DNA of 64,000 nucleotides from Bryobacterales bacterium (GTDB taxonomy: Bacteria; Acidobacteriota; Terriglobia; Bryobacterales; Bryobacteraceae). The stretch lies in assembly GCA_020851555.1 (NCBI GenBank), contig JADZCM010000035.1:1-64000 (forward strand), written 5' to 3'. Numbering within the stretch: position 1 is the first letter of the stretch; each line of letters begins with the position of its first letter. Below, piece after piece: positions 27,386 to 37,564 of this stretch. The position numbers and the translations under genes are program-made. The notes beneath the pieces are model-generated. The model was not told where the DNA came from, made no database searches, and saw nothing but the letters and a program-made list of their open reading frames with translations.

Positions 27386-28351
27386 ATGAAAATCGTTGAA
27401 ATCCCCGCCAGGAAGCTGGATGCAAAGGCTTTTATCCGGGAGAAGGTGCAGGAGATCTCGGACAGAGTGGGTGACGGCACTGCCATCACGGCGCTGTCCG
27501 GCGGCGTGGACTCGGCGGTGGTGACCAAGCTGGGCCACATGGCGCTGGGGAACCGGCTCAAGACCTATTTCATCAACAATGGCCTCATGCGCAAGGACGA
27601 ACCGCAGACGGTGGTCAGGCTCTTCCGGCGCGCCGGCATCCGGGTTGAAGTTCTGGAGGCGCAGAAGGCGTTTTTTGACGCGCTCAAGGGCCTGCGCGAT
27701 CCGGAGGCCAAGCGCGAGGCGATCACGCAGACGTTCTACAAGAAGATCTTCGGCCAGCTCGTCAAGTCGAGCGGGGCGCGGTTCCTGCTGCAAGGCACGA
27801 TCCTTACCGACGTCGAGGAAACCGTCGCCGGAGTCAAGCGGCAGCACAACGTTCTCGCGCAGCTTGGCATCGATCCGCAGGAGGCGTTCGGCTACCGCAT
27901 ACTCGAGCCCGTGCTGCAACTTCGGAAGGACGGCGTCCGGAAGCTGGCCAAGGCTCTTGACCTGCCGGTTTCGGTGTACAAGCGCATGCCGTTCCCCGGC
28001 CCCGCCCTGGCCGCGCGCGTGATTGGGGAGGTAACCCCGGAGAGGGTCGAACTGGTGAGGGTGGCTACGGCCATCGTGGAATCCGAACTGCGCAACGTCA
28101 AGGCATTCCAGTATATGGCGATCCTGCACGAAGACCAGTTCGCGGGCATGCGGGACGGCAAGCGCGATTTCGGCCGCCAGATCGAGGTCCGCTGCTGGAG
28201 CAGCGTGGACGCCAGGACCGCCAAACCGGTGTGGCTGCCCCGCCGTGAACTCCAGCGGCTGGCCGGCAGGCTGACGCGGGAGGTCCCGGGCGTGGTCAGC
28301 GTGACTTATAACATCGCCGCCAAGCCGCCTTCCACCCTGGAAGCCGTGTAG
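27386..28351 (+). CDS. Stand-alone GMP-synthetase-type ATP pyrophosphatase
   Basis: A 321-residue protein matching the C-terminal two thirds of GuaA: the PP-loop SGGVDS at 38-43, YFINNGLMRKDE, GTILTDVEE, MPFPGPALAARVIGE and the dimerisation end (YNIAAKPPSTLEAV). It has no glutamine amidotransferase domain, which in most bacteria is fused at the N-terminus. The ATG at 27386 has CGGAGAG upstream. It could make GMP with a separate glutaminase as in archaeal GuaAa/GuaAb, use ammonia directly, or act on a different substrate. No glutaminase partner for it is visible in the window. Confidence 0.88.
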   Translation: MKIVEIPARKLDAKAFIREKVQEISDRVGDGTAITALSGGVDSAVVTKLGHMALGNRLKTYFINNGLMRKDEPQTVVRLFRRAGIRVEVLEAQKAFFDALKGLRDPEAKREAITQTFYKKIFGQLVKSSGARFLLQGTILTDVEETVAGVKRQHNVLAQLGIDPQEAFGYRILEPVLQLRKDGVRKLAKALDLPVSVYKRMPFPGPALAARVIGEVTPERVELVRVATAIVESELRNVKAFQYMAILHEDQFAGMRDGKRDFGRQIEVRCWSSVDARTAKPVWLPRRELQRLAGRLTREVPGVVSVTYNIAAKPPSTLEAV

Positions 28352-28380
28352 CGGCGGCGGCCCGTCCGGCTGCGCGGCGC

Positions 28381-28389
28381 TGTGATAAT
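28381..28389 (+). promoter_or_regulatory. Extended -10 promoter of the OmpH/Skp gene
   Basis: TGT followed by GATAAT (5 of 6) is a strong extended -10. No -35 is evident. The predicted start near 28396 leaves about 29 bases before the ATG at 28425. Confidence 0.5.
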
Positions 28390-28424
28390 CTGAAGATGCA
28401 CAACACACGAGGAGCAGAGTATCT

Positions 28425-28946
28425 ATGTCCGTTTCCCCCAAGCTGCGGTGGCTGTTCGCACTGATCGTCCCCCTGCTGGCCGTCTCCCCCGCCTCCGCCC
28501 AGCTCAAAGTCGCCGTGATCGCCTCTCAGACCGCCCTGTCCGAAACCGCCGAAATCAAGAAGGCGCAGGCCGACCTGGAAGCCCGTTACAAACCCAAGCA
28601 GGAACAGATCACCAGGCTCGGCAAGGAACTGGAGAGCATCAACAGCCAGTTGAGTCTCGGCGACAAGCTCACTTTGCAGGCGCAGGCCGAGTTGAACGAG
28701 CAGGGGCGGAGGAAGCAGCGCGAGCTGACCAGGCTCAGCGAGGACCTGCAAGCCGATGTGGACCACGAAAGAAGCGATATCATTGCCCGCAGCAGCGAAC
28801 AGATGCGGAAGGTGATAGAGAAGTTAGCCCAGGAAAAGGGGCTTGACCTTGTGGTGGAAGCCGGCACGACCCTCTTTTCGAAGCCCGAGTTGGACCTGAC
28901 AAAGGAAGCGACCGCCGCTTACGACAAGGCTCACCCGGTCAAGTAA
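28425..28946 (+). CDS. OmpH/Skp-family periplasmic chaperone
   Basis: A 173-residue exported protein (signal about 1-26, ending SPASAQ). The mature part starts LKVAVIASQTALSETAEIKKAQADLEARYK and continues as a long charged coiled coil, then KVIEKLAQEKGLDLVVEAGTTLFSKPELDLTKE, the usual OmpH ending. Skp-type trimers hold unfolded outer-membrane proteins in the periplasm. It is not next to bamA or lpxD as in many genomes. A small membrane protein follows after 5 bases. Confidence 0.88.
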   Translation: MSVSPKLRWLFALIVPLLAVSPASAQLKVAVIASQTALSETAEIKKAQADLEARYKPKQEQITRLGKELESINSQLSLGDKLTLQAQAELNEQGRRKQRELTRLSEDLQADVDHERSDIIARSSEQMRKVIEKLAQEKGLDLVVEAGTTLFSKPELDLTKEATAAYDKAHPVK

Positions 28947-28951
28947 ACCTG

Positions 28952-29410
28952 ATGGCAGGCTATCTGGAAACCTACGGCGCCGGCCAGGTGAAACGTGAGC
29001 GGCGGCTGAAAGTGGTTTTTTCAGTTGCCCTCGCGCTGGCCGTGGCCGGCGGGAGCCTGTATTTCTTCCTTCGCAACTACCACGAAACAAGACAGGCGGA
29101 GCTGTTCCTGAACCTGCTGAAGCAGAAGGACTATACCGCGGCTTACGCGCTCTGGGGCTGCACGCCCTCCACCCCCTGCCCTCACTACAGCATGGACAGC
29201 TTCATGCAGGATTGGGGTCCCGAGAGCGGGCACGCCGACCTCAGCAAGCTCCAGATCACCAAGGTCAAAGGCTGCTCCACCGGCGTGATCATCGAGGCCA
29301 ACTTCGGCGGCGGCGTCATCGAGCACCTGTGGGTGGACCGCGCCAGCCGCCAGGTCGGGTACGCACCGTTCACCGTCTGCAACCCGGTCTACAGGCCGCA
29401 CAAGAAGTAG
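28952..29410 (+). CDS. Single-pass membrane protein of unknown function
   Basis: A 152-residue protein with one helix at about 22-40 (VVFSVALALAVAGGSLYFFL) and an extracytoplasmic domain with paired Cys residues (WGCTPSTPCPHY). The rest, KVKGCSTGVIIEANFGGGVIEHLWVDRASRQVGYAPF, looks like a small beta domain. I do not recognise the family. It is likely co-transcribed with the Skp-like gene. Confidence 0.72.
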   Translation: MAGYLETYGAGQVKRERRLKVVFSVALALAVAGGSLYFFLRNYHETRQAELFLNLLKQKDYTAAYALWGCTPSTPCPHYSMDSFMQDWGPESGHADLSKLQITKVKGCSTGVIIEANFGGGVIEHLWVDRASRQVGYAPFTVCNPVYRPHKK

Positions 29411-29600
29411 ACCCTCCGGCCGGTTGGACCCGCGGCATTTCCGGCAAGGGACGCCGGCGGCGGCGTGCCCCATAATGAGTTGTGCCATGTTCAACCCGGA
29501 CCGGTTGGCCGCGCGTCACAGTCCCAGGACCCTGGATATCCCGAAAGCCTGTGATATCGCCGTGGGCGTGCGCGTCGCGGCCGGGCCGGGGATCCCCGCA

Positions 29601-29617
29601 TTGGACCTCAGCTTGCA
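29601..29617 (+). promoter_or_regulatory. Sigma-54-type promoter of glnB
   Basis: The 17-base element has TTGG at its left and TTGCA at its right, so the GG and GC pairs fall at -24 and -12 with the exact spacing of TGGCAC-N5-TTGC. The predicted start near 29628 leaves about 50 bases before the glnB ATG. A TACAAT at 29631-29636 has no -35 at the right distance and is the weaker alternative. Confidence 0.6.
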
Positions 29618-29679
29618 TGGTGAAGAGGCGTACAATCTGGAGTCGTAGCGGGAAGAAGACGCCGGAGGAGATTCGGAGC

Positions 29680-30018
29680 ATGAAGAAGATCGAGGCGATC
29701 ATTCAGCCGTTCAAGCTGGAGGAAGTGAGAGAGGCCCTCAAAGGTATCGGAATCGAGGGAATGACCATCTCCGAGGTTCGGGGCCACGGCCGCCAGAGCG
29801 AGCACAAGGAGGTCTACCGCGGCCAGGAGTACCAAGTGGTTCTGCTCCCCAGGGTCAAGCTCGAAATGGTGGTGCCTTCGGCGCGGGTGGCCGAAGTAAT
29901 CGAAACGGTTATCTCCGCCGCGCGCACCGGCAAGATCGGCGACGGGAAGATCTTTGTGTATGACGTGGCCGAGGCTATCCGCATCCGCGACGGCGACCGT
30001 TCGGAGGCCGCCCTCTGA
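29680..30018 (+). CDS. glnB: Nitrogen regulatory protein PII
   Basis: A 112-residue PII protein that senses 2-oxoglutarate and ATP/ADP to control nitrogen assimilation. MKKIEAIIQPFKLEEVREAL and the T-loop EVYRGQEYQVVLLPRVKLEMVV are intact, with Tyr51 available for uridylylation. The C-loop TGKIGDGKIFVYDV is complete. The ATG at 29680 has GGAGG about 12 bases upstream. The sequence between 29411 and 29679 holds no other supported gene. No amtB or glnA neighbour is present. Confidence 0.95.
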   Translation: MKKIEAIIQPFKLEEVREALKGIGIEGMTISEVRGHGRQSEHKEVYRGQEYQVVLLPRVKLEMVVPSARVAEVIETVISAARTGKIGDGKIFVYDVAEAIRIRDGDRSEAAL

Positions 30019-30020
30019 AG

Positions 30021-30057
30021 ACGGCCGGAGGCCGTTGGCGCCGGCTCCAGGGCCGGC
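30021..30057. terminator. Two hairpins between convergent glnB and iscX
   Basis: ACGGCC at 30021-30026 pairs with GGCCGT at 30030-30035, and GCCGGC at 30040-30045 pairs with GCCGGC at 30052-30057. There is no T-run, so intrinsic termination is uncertain, but the position between converging genes suits a shared terminator. Confidence 0.35.
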
Positions 30058-30102
30058 AGTTGGCGTGCGGCCGAATGCCGCGCAAAGGCCGGGAGGCTTG
30101 GC

Positions 30103-30308
30103 CTACTCCTGATACTCCTCGTACCACGCCATCTGGATGGCTTCGAGCTTGCCCTCATTGGACGCGAAAGCGTCGTCCCGGAAATCGGCCAGTTCCGTTA
30201 CCCAGCGGTGCAGATCCGTGAAACGCACCGTCAGGGGGTCCAGGCCGGGGAACTTCTCGAGCAGGGCCAGGGCGATGGCTTGCGGGTCGTCCCAGGTCAA
30301 AGCGGGCA

Positions 30309-30309
<1 letters not shown>
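30103..30309 (-). CDS. iscX: Fe-S assembly protein IscX
   Basis: A 68-residue acidic protein ending the isc operon. The diagnostic stretch LTVRFTDLHRWVTELADF and SNEGKLEAIQMAWYEEY is clear. IscX binds IscS and moderates cluster assembly, and binds iron weakly. Its start codon overlaps the last base of hscA, implying coupling. Confidence 0.95.
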
Positions 30310-32161
<1,852 letters not shown>

Positions 32162-32162
<1 letters not shown>

Positions 32163-32782
32163 CAGCGGGCGGTTAATCCTTCTTCCACTTCTTCCACGAG
32201 GTTCGAGACGAAGCTGCGGCGGTCCAACGCGCCGCGGATCTTCATGAGCACATCCCGTTCCCTGCCGCGATCGTACAGGGCGAACAGCGCGCCAAGATCC
32301 GCGTCGAGCTCTCCGCGAAGAGCGCGGAAACGGGCCAGCGCGGCCTCCAGTCCGGGCCGCGCCGATTCCCCGCCCCCGCGCAGTTCCTCCAGGGCGGTGT
32401 TGACCTCGAAGACCTCTTCGAGCAGTTCTGGCGGCACGCGCCTGGTATTCTGGCCCGGCGGCTCCAGGCCTTCCTCCCGGAGAAAGTACTCGGCGCGGGC
32501 TACCGGGTCCCGCAGGGTGCGGTACGCGTCGTTGAGGATGGCGGTGGCGTCCAGCGAGAAACGTCTTTCGTTAGGAGTGCCGTTCTGGAACCGGTCGGGA
32601 TGCACCAGGCGGCTGAGGCGGTAGTAGTGATCCTGGAGAGCCGGAACGTCGACATCAAGCCGGCGTTCCAGACCGAGGAAGCGGTAGTAGTCGGTCGCCG
32701 GCGGCAGGAGCGTGTTGCAGAATTTGCAGAAGAGCGAATCGTGCGGCTCTCCGCCGCACTTCCAGCATCCGGCGGCGTTCAT
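32162..32782 (-). CDS. hscB: J-domain co-chaperone HscB with N-terminal tetracysteine motif
   Basis: A 206-residue co-chaperone that targets HscA to IscU. The J domain (about 31-100) has the HPD triad in RLVHPDRF. The C-terminal three-helix domain that grips IscU follows. Unlike E. coli HscB, the chain begins with two CxxC pairs (Cys6, 9, 19 and 22), like the zinc-binding N-terminus of eukaryotic HSC20. The alternative of a random Cys cluster is unlikely, given the CWKCG and FCKFC context. Confidence 0.94.
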
Positions 32783-33105
32783 CAGGCAGTGAAGGACGTG
32801 CCGCAGCCGCAGCTCTTTTTGGCGTTGGGGTTTTCGAACACGAATCCGGACTGCATCAGAGACTCCTTGTAGTCCAGGGTCATGCCTTCCAGGTACAACA
32901 GGCTTTTCGGATCGACGAAAACCTTGACGCCGTCGAACTCGTACACCCGGTCGGAGGGGCGTTCCTTGGGCTCGAACCGGATCAGGTAGCTGAGGCCCGA
33001 GCAGCCGCCTCCCTGCACCCCCAGGCGCAGACCGCCGCCTTCCACACCCTGCCGGGCGAAGACCTGCCGGATTCTATCGACCGCTTTCGGAGTCACCTGA
33101 ATCAT
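32782..33105 (-). CDS. iscA: Fe-S assembly A-type carrier IscA
   Basis: A 107-residue A-type carrier with the three conserved cysteines: GGGCSGLSY (Cys35) and SCGCGTSF (Cys99, Cys101). It receives clusters from IscU and hands them to apoproteins. The start at 33105 has GGGAGG just upstream; the open frame further upstream only shadows iscU. It starts 2 bases after the iscU stop. Confidence 0.95.
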   Translation of the reverse strand: MIQVTPKAVDRIRQVFARQGVEGGGLRLGVQGGGCSGLSYLIRFEPKERPSDRVYEFDGVKVFVDPKSLLYLEGMTLDYKESLMQSGFVFENPNAKKSCGCGTSFTA

Positions 33106-33107
33106 GC

Positions 33108-33503
33108 TCAGCGTCCCTCCCCGTCCCGCTTCTTCTTGTAATCGTTGATGGCCGCTTTGATGGCGTCCTCGGCCAGCACCGAACAGTGGATCTTGACCGG
33201 AGGCAGGCTCAGTTCGTTGACGATCTCCACGTTCTTGATTGCCAGAGCCTGGTCCAGGGTTCGCCCCTTCACCCACTCGGTGGCAAGCGAGGAACTGGCA
33301 ATGGCGCTGCCGCAGCCGAAGGTCTTGAACTTCGCGTCTTCAATGACGCCGGTCTCCGGGTTCACCTTCAGTTGCAGCCGCATCACGTCGCCGCACTCCG
33401 GAGCGCCTACCATCCCGGTGCCGACGGTGGGGTCGTTCTTGTCAAACGAGCCCACGTTGCGGGGGTTGTTGTAATGATCGAGCACTTTTTCCGAGTAGGA
33501 CAT
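33108..33503 (-). CDS. iscU: Fe-S scaffold protein IscU
   Basis: A 131-residue scaffold. The ligand cysteines are Cys37 (APECGDVM), Cys64 (TFGCGSAIASSS) and Cys107 (KIHCSVLAEDAI), with Asp39. The LPPVK motif at 100-104 is the HscA docking site. Clusters are built here from sulfur supplied by IscS. It is contiguous with iscS (no gap). Confidence 0.97.
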   Translation of the reverse strand: MSYSEKVLDHYNNPRNVGSFDKNDPTVGTGMVGAPECGDVMRLQLKVNPETGVIEDAKFKTFGCGSAIASSSLATEWVKGRTLDQALAIKNVEIVNELSLPPVKIHCSVLAEDAIKAAINDYKKKRDGEGR

Positions 33504-34724
33504 TCAACGCTCCGGCTGCCAGGCGACGGTCTTCAGATCGACGCCGGCCCTGGCCATTTCGTATAACGGAGACAACTCGCGCAGTTTGTTGACCGTTTCG
33601 ATCACGCGCTCGGCCACGTAATCCACCTCTTCCTCGGTGTTGAACCGACCCAGGCCGAACCGTATGGAGGTATGCGCCAGATCGTCGCCCACGCCGAGCG
33701 CCTTCAAAACGTAACTTGGCTCCAGGGTCGCCGAGGTGCAGGCCGAACCGCTCGAAACCGCCACATCCTTGATCCCCATCAACATGGACTCCCCTTCCAC
33801 ATAAGCGAAGCTCATGTTCAAGTTGTTGGGCAGCCGGTGTTCCATGGAGCCGTTGACGTAGACTTCCTCCAGGGCGGCTTCCAGCCTGGACTTCAGCCTG
33901 TCTCTCAGTCCGGCCAGCCGGACCGCCTCCGACGGCAGTTCTTGCAGGCAGACGGCGCAGGCTGCCCCCAGGCCCACGATTCCGGTAACGTTCAGGGTGC
34001 CGCTGCGCATGCCCCGTTCGTGTCCGCCGCCGTCCATCTGCGCGGTAAGTTGCACACGGGGGTTCTTCCGGCGCACGTAGAGCGCGCCAACGCCCTTGGG
34101 CCCGTACATCTTGTGGGCGCTGATCGACAACAGGTCGATGTTGTCGTCGATGACATTGACCGGAACTTTGCCCACCGCCTGCGTGGCGTCGGTGTGAAAC
34201 AGCACTCCGCGCTCTTTGGCTATCCGGCCGATTTCGCGGACCGGCTGAAGCACGCCGATCTCGTTGTTGGCGTGCATAATGCTGATAAGGATGGTCTTAT
34301 CGGTGATTGCCCGCCGCAGCGCGTCGAGATCCACCAGGCCGTCCTTGCCCACGGGGAGCACCGTCACCTGCACGCCCTGCTTCTGAAGCCGCTTGCAGGT
34401 GTCCAGCACCGCCTTGTGCTCGGTGGCGGCGGTGATGATGTGGTTGCCCTTCTCGGCATACATCCCGGCGACGCCCTTGATGGCGAGGTTGTTGGATTCG
34501 GTGGCGCCGCTGGTGAAGATGATCTCCTTGGCGGTGGCGCCAATTAGTGCCGCGACCTCGCCGCGGGCCTTGTCCACGGCTCGTTCCGCTTCCCAGCCAA
34601 AGCTGTGGTTCCGGCTGGCAGCGTTGCCGAACTGCTCCGTAAAGAAGGGAAGCATGGCCTGGAGCACGCGCGGATCGACCGGCGTCGTGGCGTGGTAATC
34701 CATGTAGATGGGGGTTTTGATCAT
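33504..34724 (-). CDS. iscS: Cysteine desulfurase IscS
   Basis: A 406-residue PLP enzyme turning cysteine into alanine plus enzyme-bound persulfide. The PLP lysine sits in [20 protein letters not shown]. The mobile Cys loop [21 protein letters not shown] is long, as in group I (IscS-type) enzymes. N-terminus [20 protein letters not shown] is standard. It overlaps the end of iscR by 4 bases. Confidence 0.96.
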   Translation of the reverse strand: MIKTPIYMDYHATTPVDPRVLQAMLPFFTEQFGNAASRNHSFGWEAERAVDKARGEVAALIGATAKEIIFTSGATESNNLAIKGVAGMYAEKGNHIITAATEHKAVLDTCKRLQKQGVQVTVLPVGKDGLVDLDALRRAITDKTILISIMHANNEIGVLQPVREIGRIAKERGVLFHTDATQAVGKVPVNVIDDNIDLLSISAHKMYGPKGVGALYVRRKNPRVQLTAQMDGGGHERGMRSGTLNVTGIVGLGAACAVCLQELPSEAVRLAGLRDRLKSRLEAALEEVYVNGSMEHRLPNNLNMSFAYVEGESMLMGIKDVAVSSGSACTSATLEPSYVLKALGVGDDLAHTSIRFGLGRFNTEEEVDYVAERVIETVNKLRELSPLYEMARAGVDLKTVAWQPER

Positions 34725-35173
34725 AGGGTTCTCGCGGACGAAAGCCCCACCAGCGGCGGTTCCGGCTTTCGCCCAGCCGACATCTCCTCAATACTGATGC
34801 CGTCCAGCAGGCTGAGGATGTCCTCGCGGATTTTCTGCAAGGGCCTGCGGGCGGTGCACTTGGCGGTCTGCGTGCAGCCTCCCGCGCGGGTCGAGCAGGC
34901 GGTCAGGAACACCGGACCGTCGATGGCCCGGATCACCTGTAGCGCGCTGATGCGACTTGCGTGCCGGGCCAGCCGGTAGCCCCCTTTAGTGCCGTAGGCC
35001 GCCTTCAGAAAACCGCTTTGCGCGAGTCGCTGCAATACCTTAGCCAGGAGCGGCAGGGGCAACTGGTATGCCTCGGCGATCTCCTTCGCGCTGGCGCCCC
35101 GTCCGGACACGCCGGCTGCCAGGTGCATGAGGGCGATCAACCCGTAGTCCGCCTTCTTACTGAGCCGCAGCAT
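34721..35173 (-). CDS. iscR: Rrf2-family Fe-S regulator, IscR-like
   Basis: A 150-residue winged-helix regulator: [50 protein letters not shown] and [10 protein letters not shown]. Three cysteines (C-x6-C-x5-C) form the [2Fe-2S] ligand region; E. coli IscR has C-x5-C-x5-C. It should repress the isc operon when cluster-loaded. I choose the ATG at 35173, the usual family start. A TTG at 35209 is in frame and follows GGAGG, but that GGAGG lies between the -35 and -10 of the promoter and is not transcribed if the promoter call is right. Confidence 0.93.
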   Translation of the reverse strand: MLRLSKKADYGLIALMHLAAGVSGRGASAKEIAEAYQLPLPLLAKVLQRLAQSGFLKAAYGTKGGYRLARHASRISALQVIRAIDGPVFLTACSTRAGGCTQTAKCTARRPLQKIREDILSLLDGISIEEMSAGRKPEPPLVGLSSARTL

Positions 35174-35180
35174 GGGGGGC

Positions 35181-35207
35181 GATATAGGACCGGATCGGTC
35201 CCATATC
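35181..35207. promoter_or_regulatory. IscR-type operator of the isc operon
   Basis: A 27-base near-perfect palindrome with half-sites GATAT-x-GGACCG and CGGTCC-x-ATATC. It contains the type 1 IscR framework ATA-N3-GAC-N7-GTC-N3-TAT in full. It covers the predicted transcription start, a position that fits repression. Confidence 0.75.
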
Positions 35208-35209
35208 AA

Positions 35210-35238
35210 AATTTACCTCCGGGGACAGCCGCTGTCAA
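35210..35238 (-). promoter_or_regulatory. Promoter of the isc operon
   Basis: On the minus strand a perfect TTGACA (-35) lies at 35238-35233 and TAAATT (-10, 4 of 6) at 35215-35210, with a 17-base spacer. The start is predicted near 35203, inside the palindrome at 35181-35207. Confidence 0.7.
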
Positions 35239-35495
35239 GAGGGAGTGGTGGTCCAGGGTGAGACCGGCCGGCTTCCGGTTCTCCCGCCCCCGGCGGCGGC
35301 GGCCGCCGCAATTGGTACCATCGAGGATTCGGCGCCGGCAGCCCGCGGGCATGCACGCCGTGCGCATGGCCTTCCGGTGAGGACCGGGGCTTGTTTCGTG
35401 CAAGAACTGGAACATATAGCTGACACAACCACCCTCGAGGTTCGCGCGCCGCAGCGCCATTCGGGGGAAAAACAGCCGGGGGAGCCGGCGCGTCG

Positions 35496-36305
35496 ATGAG
35501 AGCGCCCAACCCGGCCGGCTGGGAAGCCGTCGGCCGCGAACTCCGGCTCTATCCGTCGCACTCGTTATGGCGGACCTACTGCGACCGGTTGAACCGGCAG
35601 TGGCTCACCGGTCTCCTTGGCCGGAGTTCGTTCGATGCGGCGCTGAAAACGGACGCGTTCGATGAAGCGGTAGGGGAAGGGGTCTACCAGGTCTTACGTG
35701 GGGCCGCGCGGAAGGGTTACCTCATGGACGTGTCGCCATCCACGTGCAGCCAGGCGGCGGCCCGGTGCGGAGGGCTGGCAGCGGCCGCCTGCGACATCCG
35801 CCGGCTTCCCTTCCGCGAGGAATCCCTGGACCTGGTGATTTCGCTCTCCACGCTGGATCATTTCTCCTCGGTCGTGGAGATCGAGCAAGCGCTCCGGTCC
35901 ATCTACCGGGTTCTGCGGCCCGGCGGGCGCCTGCTCCTGACGCTGGACAACCTGAGCAACCCGCTGGTACGGCTTCGCAACTCCGTTCCTGCCAGGCTTC
36001 TGGAGAAGACCGGCCTGGTGCCGTTTCCGGTTGGAGTCACTCTCTGTTCCAGGCAACTGCGCGGGCTTCTGGAACGGGTGGGCTACCGCGTCGAGTCCCT
36101 CGGCACGCTGATGCACGTGCCGCGTGCTCCGGCCGTCGCCTGGGCGGGGCTGCTCGACCGCTGGAACTGGGCGTCCGCGCGCGGCGCGTCCTGCCGCGCC
36201 TTTCTGGCGCTCGAGTTTCTCTCGCGCCTGCCCACGGCCCGGTGGACCGGCAACTACATCGCGGCCGCCTGCTCGAAAGGCGGCGGCGCGAGTTCCTCGC
36301 CGTAG
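35496..36305 (+). CDS. Class I SAM-dependent methyltransferase
   Basis: A 269-residue Methyltransf_11-like protein. Motif II/III region LVISLSTLDHFSSVVEIEQALRSIYRVLRPGGRLLLTLDN is clear, and motif I reads as GYLMDVSPSTC, with the normal Gly-rich loop degenerate. A C-terminal hydrophobic part suggests a lipid or quinone-like substrate, but the target is unknown. The preceding 250 bases carry only the isc promoter. Confidence 0.78.
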   Translation: MRAPNPAGWEAVGRELRLYPSHSLWRTYCDRLNRQWLTGLLGRSSFDAALKTDAFDEAVGEGVYQVLRGAARKGYLMDVSPSTCSQAAARCGGLAAAACDIRRLPFREESLDLVISLSTLDHFSSVVEIEQALRSIYRVLRPGGRLLLTLDNLSNPLVRLRNSVPARLLEKTGLVPFPVGVTLCSRQLRGLLERVGYRVESLGTLMHVPRAPAVAWAGLLDRWNWASARGASCRAFLALEFLSRLPTARWTGNYIAAACSKGGGASSSP

Positions 36306-36334
36306 CGCCGCGGCCGTGTCCGGCCGGGTACAGG

Positions 36335-37474
36335 TCAGCGGCCGGGGGGGTCCGGGGACCAGCCCCAAGCCTCCAGCATGATCCCGAACAGACGCGTGTT
36401 GGGTAGGAAGCCCCTCACCCGCCCGGCGCCCGGCCCTATGGCCGTCGCGATCACTTCCTCCCCGGTGTGGGTGTTGTAGATACGGACGTTGGGGAGTTCC
36501 ACGAATTTCGTCTTCTGGCCGGCGTTCTTTTCTTTCCACTCGTCGAGCCCTTTGAGCAGAGGCTCGGAGCGCCGCCCGGAGTACACGCTGAGACTGAACG
36601 AGTGATCGGCCGTGAACAGCAGCAGCGTCTCTTTCAGATCGACGCGCCCGGCGATCTCCCGTATCAGCTTGTCGAAGTTGACCAGGCGGTCGAGACCTCC
36701 GGGAAGGCGATCCGTGTGCGCGTCCCACTCGATCATGAGGAAATAACCACGCGGGTTCCGCTCCAAACGGTCCAGCGCAATCCTGGCCGCGGCGGGCACA
36801 TCGACGGCGCCTTCCAGGATCGCCACGGGGCGGGCGTCCGCTGCCTGGATCTGATCCAGGGAGGCGAACACCGGGCGTCCCGGGCCGGATCCCACCGTGT
36901 CCCAATCCTTTTCCATGGCTTTCAACGCGGTCTCAACGGCATTGCGTCCGGAGCCGATCAGCACGTCCACCCCGTCACCGAAACGGGGCTTGAATGCCTG
37001 TAGGATGATCTCGCCGGACTTGCTGCGGTTGTTGCTGTGCGCGTAGCAGGCGGCAGGCGTCGCATCGACGATGCTCATGTCGGTCACGACCCCGGTGGAC
37101 AACCCCCGCTCCTCGGCATATTCGAGGATGGTTTTCAGGACGCGCCCGTCCGTCTTGTTCCGGACCGTCGTCGCGTCCATGCTGATGACGCCGTTTTGAG
37201 TCTTCTCGCCGGTAACGATCGCCGTCATTCCCGCCGCCGAGTCGCTCACCCAATCCGACGCCGGTGACGTATCGCTCAGCGCAAGGTTAGGCCAGGACTG
37301 AACAAAGAGTCTCTGGGGCTCTCCGTAACCGTGCAGGCTGGCGGCGCTCACCGTTGAGACACCCCCGGCGTCGGCCAGAAACAGAATGACGTTTTTCGCC
37401 TTTTCCGGCTGGGCGCCGGCGGCGCCGTGCAGCAGGATCAGCGCCAGGACTAAGTAAACAAATCGCTTAAACAT
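36335..37474 (-). CDS. Exported alkaline phosphatase
   Basis: A 379-residue PhoA-superfamily phosphatase with a signal peptide (VYLVLALILLHGAAGA). The metal and nucleophile residues are recognisable: Asp in FLADAGG, Ser in VSDSAAGMT, Asp/His in EWDAHTD, Asp-His in FTADHSFS and His in NTHTGEEVIATAIGPGA. It releases phosphate from monoesters in the periplasm or outside. It is convergent with the methyltransferase, 29 bases apart. No pho box was recognised. Confidence 0.92.
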   Translation of the reverse strand: MFKRFVYLVLALILLHGAAGAQPEKAKNVILFLADAGGVSTVSAASLHGYGEPQRLFVQSWPNLALSDTSPASDWVSDSAAGMTAIVTGEKTQNGVISMDATTVRNKTDGRVLKTILEYAEERGLSTGVVTDMSIVDATPAACYAHSNNRSKSGEIILQAFKPRFGDGVDVLIGSGRNAVETALKAMEKDWDTVGSGPGRPVFASLDQIQAADARPVAILEGAVDVPAAARIALDRLERNPRGYFLMIEWDAHTDRLPGGLDRLVNFDKLIREIAGRVDLKETLLLFTADHSFSLSVYSGRRSEPLLKGLDEWKEKNAGQKTKFVELPNVRIYNTHTGEEVIATAIGPGAGRVRGFLPNTRLFGIMLEAWGWSPDPPGR

Positions 37475-37564
37475 AGCTCCAACACCTCCGGCGTGAGGCT
37501 TCCAACGCGCTCCTCACTTTAACACAAACGCCTGCCGCAGCCCGAGCGCAACGGCCGCGCCGGC

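Noticed and set aside
29424-29648. Short open frame before glnB
   Set aside because: It covers the sigma-54-like promoter, has no convincing ribosome-binding site and no recognisable family.
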